Below, piece after piece: positions 56,801 through 64,000 of a stretch of 64,000 nucleotides of DNA (positions are counted from its first letter, which is position 1; each line of letters begins with the position of its first letter). The translations under genes and the position numbers were made by a program. The notes under the pieces were generated by a model that saw only the letters and a program-made list of their open reading frames with translations, did not search any database and had not been told where the DNA came from. The stretch lies in assembly GCF_032854445.1 (NCBI RefSeq), contig NC_088304.1, positions 19,009,850 to 19,073,849 of the forward strand, written 5' to 3'. Origin of the DNA: Liolophura sinensis (taxonomy: Eukaryota; Mollusca; Polyplacophora; Chitonida; Chitonidae).

Positions 56801-59800
56801 AACCCTGAAATTACACTATGTATGTGGTCAAATTTGTTGAGGATTTAGAGTATGTACAGTGTGAATGATCAAAATGACTGACCGATTTGTGTTTAAGGGT
56901 GAGTTCAAGAATTTTTTCCTTATAGGCGTAAACTTCGCCAGGTACCAGACAACTTCGCCAGGTACCAGACAAAAGTCGCCAGGTATCAGACAAAAGTCGC
57001 CAGGCACCAGACAAACGTCGCCAGGTACCAGACAAAACTCGCCAGGTACCAGACAAACTCGCCAGGTACCAGAAAAAACTCCCCAGGCAGCAGACAAACC
57101 TCGCCAGGTACCAGACAAAACTCACCAGGTACCAGACAAACCTCTCTGTCCCAGACAAACCTCGCCAGGTACCAGACAAACCTCGTCAAGTACTGGACAA
57201 AACTCGCCAAGTACCAGACAAAACTCCTGACTTGAACCTGCAGCCCAAACAATGACAGGTGTGAACAATCAAAGAACAGACTATTATCTGACCTCCTTCA
57301 TGAGCTTCTCCCGCGCTCTCCGTTCCTTCTCCCACTCTGCTTCCCGCTTCTGCCACATGCGGGCCGCCTCGTCCCTGCAGGAGAGAAATGTGCAAGGCTA
57401 AAGATGCAGGCAACTAAAGCACTTCACCTACATGCACGTAATATTTCCCCAAAAATGAAAAAAATGATAAAAAAAATGAATAACTACCGGTTAAAGGCAT
57501 TACCCTTACTAAAAGATAGGGCATGAAAATTTTAACTGACCAGCCCATGTCTAAAGGCAGATATCAAAAGGCTTCCCACTGACAGAATGAGTGACAGATG
57601 GAATAACCCAGTTGTAGAGCTGCTGAATAAAAGCTTACAAAAAAAAAAAAAAAACATTTTGTTGAAATATCCACTAAATGTATACATAAAAGCTTCAATC
57701 CATACAGACACCCATGTTCCAGTTGAAATGAAATGATTTATTTATTTATTTGATTGGGATTTTTGTACTGTACTCAAGAATATTTCACTCATACGACGGC
57801 GACCAGCATTATGATGGGAGGAAACTGGGCAGAACCCCGGGGAAAACCACGACTACATCTGCAGATTGATGCCAGACCTTCCACATACGGCAGGAGAGGA
57901 AGCCAGCATGAACTGGACTTGAACTCACAGTGACCGCATTGAGTCCTAACCACCTCTGCCATTTTAATGAAATGAATATTTATGCTTAACTTTCTGTACT
58001 CTAATGAAACTGTGATATGGCCCGTTTAAAAAAAAAGAATCCATGACAAATTTTTCTTGTTTGTTCGTTACAGACAGCCCACTTACTGGTACAACATGTC
58101 AAGTTCTGCCTCTCTGGCCTTCTCCAAACGGATCTGGTCTTCAATCACCTGTGGGAGAAAAGAAACCAAAACTTTTTTACACTCGTCATACATATTTGTT
58201 CTTCAACCAAATTTCGGAAAAAGAAGTGCTGTATTGATAAAGCCAAAGTGCGAGACTGGCTAACATTTAGACTGTTAGAATTTGTCCTTGACAAGATCAA
58301 GACCAAAGATAACATGCAATTAAACAATATTTTTGTATAAAAAATCTGGATTCAAGACCTCACCTGATTTAAAATTAACATTTTTTTGGTAGGCTAAGGA
58401 CAAGTCTGACCGCTATGAGAAGTAAGTGCAAGGACATGTTCATACAGAGCCATAAAAACCAACCAAGAAAAGAATGTCTTAAAACTTATTAAATGTAGTG
58501 TCACATCAGGTGTCAATATCAAACTGTTTCAGTGAAGCAACACATATATTGACGGTTTTGTGGCTTGACTAGTTCTGACTCTCTCTCAGGCCACTTCTAC
58601 CTATTATTACTTATTATTAAATTTGTGGCAAAAAATGGATCCATGCGAATCCAACTGAATTTTGGTTATTATTTTAGGATATCCCAAATAACACATATCG
58701 TCTGTGCACGTTACTGTTTCTTTAATGAAGTTCTGAAATTCACGATGCGGGTTTTGTTACAACTTATTCAAATCATTTTACCACCAGAAATAGTTGACTT
58801 ACGAGATATTTACTGAAAGGCAATGATTTTGTCTAATCTTGATTTAAAAGTGAAAAGAGAACAGGAGGCCCTGAATAAATATTTGATTTCGTTTGAGAAG
58901 AATGAATATTTTTGTCCCCAAATCTCTGGTATAGCCTCTATGATATGAAATGACCCTAATACCACGGTGACACTGACCTGCTTCATCCAGGCAGCATCAG
59001 CCCTCGCCTGTGCTTTCTTAGCATTCTCCTGTCTCTGGGTGAATTGCTCTTTCTCCAAAAGAGATTCCAAAATTTGACGATCAAGCTCCTGTACAAGGGA
59101 AGATTCAAACAGTTTTGGACATGTGAAATAAATCTTCACTAGTGTCAGAAAACTTTTAACACATTTCTCTGAATACACTGACAAAGAAAAGAACATTGGG
59201 AAACAAACGGAATCTTATCAACTACCAGCATGTTGCACATGTACTTCAAATGGCCATGTGCACAGAATTTGTTGTACTCAAAGAAAGTATTGGTATGGTA
59301 TGGTTTAATAAAAAAACTTGCTTTCATAAAATGGTGGGGGCCTCCGTGGCTCAGTTGGTTAGCGCGCTAGCATAGCGTAATGAGCCAGGAGTCTCTCACC
59401 GATGTGGTCGCTGTGAGTTTAAGTCCAGCTCATGCTGGCCTCCTCTCCGGTTGTAAGTAGGAAGGTCTTCCAGCAACCTGCGGATGGTCGTGGGTTGCCC
59501 CCGGGCTCTGCGCGGCTTCTACCCATCATAATGCTGACCGCCGTCGTTGTATAAGTGAAATATTCTTGAGTACGGCGTAAAGCACCAATCAAATAAATAA
59601 ACAAATAAATCATAAAATGGCCAGGGCCCAGTTGTTCAAACCTGGTTTAAGACTTAATACCAGATTGAAGTTTAAGCCAAGTCTTCAATTTTGTTCTTAG
59701 CCTAAAAAAAACTTGTGTAACATTATATTAAATATAAACTAAAACCGCTGCTGTTATACTTTGTCTTTGGAGAATTGCTTTGGCTGTTGAGTTTGGTTAA

Positions 59801-62800
59801 AAGTTTAAATACAAAATATGACTTAATACCAGTATTAGATAATACACTTTCAAACAACTGGGCCCAGAGTCTCTGTTAAATAATGTTGGGTCATTTTGAG
59901 AATAATGTCTCACCAACTCTTCTTGTATCTGCCTTGATCGTCTGCGCATGTGGGCTATATGTTGTCGTAACAACACGCGACTGTCAAAAGAAGAAATACT
60001 TATGCATTCAGATTACATGCTTGAAATACATGTTTTTTTAATTTAATACATTATTTTATTACAACATTTTATGTCATTTTGTCAGACAACTATTTACTAC
60101 ATTTGTACATAATAATTTATACCGAATAATACAGGAGCCAAAAAATAAAAGAGCATAACCGGACTCAAATAACGACACTTTCCCCCCCTCTCACACTACC
60201 TCACTTCACTACATACAGGTGACCTTAAAATGACAAAAGTTATTTAATGTGATTCCCTGTTACCCGTGTTCTTGTTTCATCCGTTTCTGCTCCAGGAACT
60301 TTCGTTGTTCCTCCATCTGCTCAATTTCCCACTGCTGTCTAATCAGGGCTTCTTGCTCTCTTTTCAGTTTCTCTGCCTAAAACACAAGAGCATTACTTTG
60401 ATACAAAATGAGCACCAGAAAAGGCAATAACGACTTCTTTTCCCTCCTAGCTCTGTGATATTCAAACAATTCAGGTCCAATTCCAAGAATGACCTAGATG
60501 AAAACATTTTTAAAGACTTTTTTGTGAATGCAAGCATCCCCTTTTCCCCCCTGATTCTTCATGCTGTAAGGCAGAGCTCAATCAAAGTATACACAGCTTT
60601 AACAATTAAATGTAATTAAATGACAGTGATATTTTTTTATTATACACCATATTCAAGAATACTTTACTGACAGTGATTGGTCAAGTTTATGACTAAAGAC
60701 AACTTCAGCTTTTCACAGATACTATGTATACCAGATAAACTGGTACACACCAAGGCAAATTCTTACACCACAAATCTGTTAAAGTAGCTAGAGAGATTAA
60801 AAGCTTATGTAGATAAGTGATTACATAAGAAACCGTAGCCCTACAAGAAACTGTGGCTTGTAGAAATCCGTGTTTACCGGAGAAGAGAATGAAGTCAATC
60901 TGAATGTGTGTCCACAAAACAGGAAAATGGTGGCAAATCTGGTACAACTGCCAGAGGAACCTAATACCCTTCGTGTTCTCCTACATGTACGTAGGCATGT
61001 GCATAAAAATTGTATCCCTGCATGAAACTTTACTTGATTACAAAAATTGGTAAATCTGGCAATAAATCTCAAGTCCATAAATCTCATAAGCAATAAAGTT
61101 ACATAAATCCTATATACAAAAAACTGTTGCCCTGCATGGAGGCTTAATTTCTAGACAAGGTGTTTACTACAGAAAACCGACTAAAGTTTATATAACTGGT
61201 AGATGTTGAATTGATAGTCTATCAATTAAAATCAATAAAAAATTATTCACAAAGCCCAAACAACTAAAACCAATAAAACAGTTCAACGTTCCAACAGTAG
61301 GCTCTTTGTAGACGAACACAGGCAAAAAGAGATATATATAAAAAACAAAACAAAAAACAAAACATAACTTTCTATCGCTGTATGTTAGAGATCCACATGA
61401 TTGCATTATACAGAAGCTAAAAAAACAAAGCTAAATCTGCCATCTAAGAATGTGCCTTTACACACCATACCTTAAACTAGGGAGCAAAAAAAAAAGCCTA
61501 ACCTTCAATCTATGTGTGACAGCGCAAAATACAAGAGCTGAAAAAAAAAAAAGAAAAAAGACCTAAGCTGCCATCCCAGAAAATGCATTTACACACCATA
61601 CCTTAGACTAGGGAAAGAAAAAAAAATGTCTAACCTCCAATCCATGTATGACAGAACAATGCACAAGAGCTAAAAAAAACAAAGCCTAACCTTCAATCAC
61701 TGAATGAGAGTCCATTATACATGTGCAGCAACTACAAGAAAAAGCTTAACCTTCAATCCACATATGAGAGCCCATTATACAGGAGCTAAAAAAATAGCTA
61801 TTAACCAGACACCAACACCGACACTGCCACTTGTCCCCCTTCTCACAATATCTCACACACGGCACACACTAAAAAGACTCATTTTGCCTGAAAAAGAAAT
61901 GTTTTAATTGGTGTTGCCTATCAAAATTTATATATTTTATATATTTTTATGTACATGTATGTACATTTTACACCTAAATCAACTTCTGCTGGCATGTACT
62001 GTCATGAATATGCAAACTACATGTACATATATTCTGAATTAGGTTTGAAAACATCCCCTAAAATAAATGAATAAATAAATTAACCTCTGACCCAGTGACC
62101 CAGGCATGAAGCCTGTGAAGGTCATAGCTAACATACCTGTGCCTCTTTCAGTTGTAGCTCCTCCATCTGACTTTTCAGCACGGCTTTTAATTGACGCTCC
62201 TCCTCACGCTTTCTCTCTTCTCGTCTCATCGCCATGGTGATTGCCGCCTGACGCTCTTCTTCCATCTCGCGCTCATACTCTTCCTTTTCTTTCCTAGCAC
62301 TTTCTAGTTTCTAGAAAAAAAACAACAACAAATGTCCACTTAAAAAAAACCCCAAAAAAAGTCTGGATGATTAGACTTGTTTTAGCTTCCCTATGACATA
62401 AATCCATGAAAAAGTATTTTAATACAAAAGTTATATCTCACAATGTACCACCCTGACTATTTATGTGAAATATTCCATGTGTATATTTTGGGACAGAACA
62501 ATGACTTTTATTCCACCATTGCCCAACTTTCAATCAATAATCAATATATGTATCTACATGAAATCTGTGGCGAATAAATTAATCAATCGAAATCAATTAA
62601 TTATGTTTCACAAAATGTACAATGAACACTGAACAGAAAGATTAGACTGTAAATTTCCAAGGACTGAAACAAACTTCCACAACTTCAGAAGTAATGTCAT
62701 ACACTGTTGTCTTTCTCCGACTGGTCAATAATTCATATGTACTGAATTCAAATAAAAAGATTCTGATTAGAACTTATTATGTCTGATAATCACATGTTAC

Positions 62801-63355
62801 AGGTAAAAACTCACCTCTTCCTTCTCTTCCACTTGACCTGACCAGGCTTCTACCACATGATCTACCAACTGATCTTGTTCAATCTGCTCAAACAGGTAAA
62901 CATTCTCACTTATAATATACAATGTCAAATACTGAGAGCTTTTCCAATCTGAACACTACAAATCAAGCAGACTTCCAACTTGGCGTATGGCGATGTGATT
63001 TTGTGTACTGTATATTTGAACACTGGATAAGATTGGAATGGAATTCACCAATCAACCTTCAAAGAAACTAAGTACCTTTAATAAGAGCAATATTACAATA
63101 CCACTGTAAGACTCAATGAAATACAATCCTCCAGTGAAGTTAAATGAAGTTTCAAATAAATTTCTTCAGTAACGAATTCCTTGAAAACTTAATGATTTGT
63201 CTGAAAACATAAGGATTTATCTGAAAATGTAATGATTTATCTGAAAACATAATGATTTATCTAAAAATATATTAAAGAAACACATAAAACCCTGTTACTT
63301 TTCTCAGTTCTGGGTGGTTCTGTTTCCAATGCTCATACAATTTTTCTGAAGCAAC
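53881..63355 (-). CDS. TCHP: Trichoplein keratin filament-binding protein, C-terminal 364 residues (5' end off window)
   Basis: Twelve minus-strand exons with consistent phases: 63355-63299, 62883-62815, 62310-62137, 60376-60264, 59980-59914, 59088-58978, 58148-58087, 57374-57293, 55464-55279, 54673-54530 and 53910-53881 (TGA), which makes eleven certain exons; the first 130 residues or so lie beyond the right edge on further exons. The product is an almost continuous Glu/Arg/Lys/Gln-rich coiled coil. It matches human TCHP (498 aa) at LYEHWKQNHPELRK, RRSRQIQEEL, ILESLLEKEQ, ADAAWMKQ, MWQKREAEWEKERRAREKLM, LKSARKQELEEQ and the C-terminal NYGRKQAWT (human PYGHPKIAWN). In vertebrates TCHP sits at mother centrioles and desmosomes, binds keratin and ninein, and restrains ciliogenesis with Aurora A. 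ATTAAA on the minus strand near 53762 is a possible polyadenylation signal. Introns contain SINEs, a MITE and minisatellites. Confidence 0.93.
54784..55112 (-). mobile_element. SINE-B, full length, in TCHP intron
   Basis: 3' end (plus strand GGGGTTTTACGCTGTCCTTA, CAATCATATGACGACAAAGA), body GGCGTGTCCGTGCCGCCAAA and head with GGCGGGTTTGAT. The head region repeats GATCCCAAGGCRGGTTT about three times. Confidence 0.7.
55672..55795 (+). mobile_element. SINE-A head only
   Basis: ACTAGTGGTTAGCATGCTAG (A box region) and GGGTTCAAGTCCAATGACTC (B box region) without core or tail. Confidence 0.62.
55796..56170. repeat. 170-bp tandem duplication, 2.2 copies
   Basis: TTGGAGTTATAGCCCGGACA and ACGAAATCATAT start each copy (about 55796, 55968 and a partial at 56140). 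Lies in a TCHP intron. Confidence 0.88.
56365..56432. repeat. 21-bp tandem repeat, three copies
   Basis: GTCAACCACTTTGCTGTCAA-type units in a TCHP intron. Confidence 0.85.
56935..57232. repeat. About 18-bp minisatellite, some 15 copies, in TCHP intron
   Basis: Units CGCCAGGTACCAGACAAA with small length changes. The array ends about 60 nt from the donor at 57292. Confidence 0.93.
57737..57965 (-). mobile_element. SINE-A with target duplication
   Basis: Flanked by AATGAAATGA at 57727-57736 and 57966-57975. Contains tail, core and part of the head. Lies in a TCHP intron in sense orientation. Confidence 0.88.
59336..59609 (+). mobile_element. SINE-A, full length, best-preserved copy
   Basis: Head is tRNA-derived: A box TGGCTCAGTTGGTTAGCGC and a B-box-like AGTTTAAGTCCAGC. 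A conserved core follows (GACCGCCGTCG, TATAAGTGAAATATTCTTGA, GTACGGCGTAAA) and then an AAATA-rich tail. It is flanked by an 11-bp target duplication, TCATAAAATGG, at 59325-59335 and 59610-59620. I use it as the reference for family A in this window. It lies in a TCHP intron in antisense orientation. Confidence 0.93.
59624..59865. mobile_element. MITE-like element, copy 2
   Basis: About 242 bp with terminal inverted repeats GGGCCCAGTTGTTCAAA and TTTCAAACAACTGGGCCC. It is homologous along most of its length to 2861-3073 in the opposite orientation. It is non-coding and lies in a TCHP intron directly after a SINE. Confidence 0.8.
61380..61800. repeat. Diverged tandem repeat, units about 60-120 bp
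   Basis: TTTACACACCATACCTTA, TAACCTTCAATC and AGAGCTAAAAAAA recur three to five times. Lies in a TCHP intron. Confidence 0.75.
63175..63275. repeat. 20-bp tandem repeat, about four copies
   Basis: TCTGAAAACATAATGATTTA units with single-base differences. Lies next to the first visible TCHP exon. Confidence 0.85.
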
Positions 63356-63548
63356 CTGAAGAACAAAAAACACAAAAGAACAAATGTACTCTGTATTTGC
63401 AACTTCTTTTTTTCTTTTGTACACACCATCTTACATTTATATGAATCTATTTGCCATTAATTTCTGACCTTTCATATTCTACTAGCAAACAAAATTGAAG
63501 GAAGCCGATTTTTCCTAATTATTTTATGCCCATGTTAAATAACTCCGT

Positions 63549-63783
63549 CATATTTATTTGATTACTCAAGAAAGTTTCATTTTAATTTACGACAGAAGCC
63601 AGCATTACAGTGGGATGAAACCATTCAAGGCCTGGAGGAAACCCACAACCATCCGCTGACAGACCTTCCTACATACCATCAGAGGGGTAAAACAGGAAGT
63701 GGGCTTATGTATATGTGCATATGTGAGAGACTCCTGAGCCATTGTGCTGCCATAGCACACTAACCATTTAACCACAGAGGCCC
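63549..63783 (-). mobile_element. SINE-A, diverged, near full
   Basis: TATTTATTTGATTACTCAAG, AGCATTACAGTGGGATGAAA and head CTAACCATTTAACCACAGAG. Lies upstream of the first visible TCHP exon. Confidence 0.75.
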
Positions 63784-64000
63784 TCTTTTCTGTTATATCC
63801 TGGCTGCCACTTCTATACAGGGAGGGGAAATGAAGAGCTTTGTGCCGCTGGCATTTATGACATAAACTTACATTTATAATACAGCAATCTTCATTTCCTG
63901 TATTTGAACCACTTATGCTAGCTTTCAAGCACACAGCAATATGTATAACTGTATTTAGTCAATAATTTAGTAACTGTTTAAAGTCAGTTTAAACTAAAAT

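Noticed and set aside
1-64000. Retroviral, LTR, Polinton or CRISPR content
   Set aside because: No reverse transcriptase, integrase, capsid or polymerase motifs, long terminal repeats or spacer-repeat arrays were seen. Regular repeats in this window are minisatellites with no unique spacers.

Overview
This is a window of animal nuclear DNA. Its genes are split by spliceosomal introns, it is AT-rich, and it is crowded with tRNA-derived SINEs and minisatellites. The gene content (an expanded glycine N-acyltransferase-like family, a Kv channel, intronless cytosolic hsp70 genes, CCDC117, trichoplein) and the SINE types suggest a marine lophotrochozoan, most likely a mollusc or brachiopod. That placement is inference. 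No bacterial features, CRISPR arrays, retroviruses or LTR elements were recognised. A run of 200 N at 51989-52188 marks an assembly gap.

Layout from left to right. (1) 1-16.8 kb: two divergently transcribed GLYAT-like genes. The left one (minus) runs off the left edge. The right one (plus) can be read completely as five exons encoding 280 residues. They share exon phases and nearly identical exon lengths, so they are paralogues. (2) 18.5-21.1 kb: a two-exon voltage-gated potassium channel (minus, 498 residues). It is Shaw/Kv3-like in its T1 domain but has lost several S4 charges and the first proline of the S6 PVP motif. (3) 24.9-42.35 kb: a tandem array with a period of about 5.47 kb. It holds three intact intronless hsp70 genes (minus, 637 residues each), each with its own TATA box and heat-shock elements, plus a fourth unit reduced to an hsp70 tail by a large deletion. 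(4) 42.35-47.3 kb: a broken Tc1/mariner copy, a 33-bp minisatellite and mostly unannotatable DNA. (5) 47.3-50.9 kb: a CCDC117-like gene (minus, five exons read, N-terminal exon not found). (6) 53.9-63.4 kb to the right edge: the trichoplein (TCHP) gene (minus). Twelve exons cover the C-terminal 364 residues or so; the N-terminal exons lie beyond the window.

These genes do not form one pathway. The most interesting points are the unusual Kv channel, the recent hsp70 amplification with a relic unit and apparent homogenisation of coding sequence, the GLYAT-like pair, and a rich record of SINE and MITE insertions with readable target-site duplications. I found no clear sign of a wholly new system.
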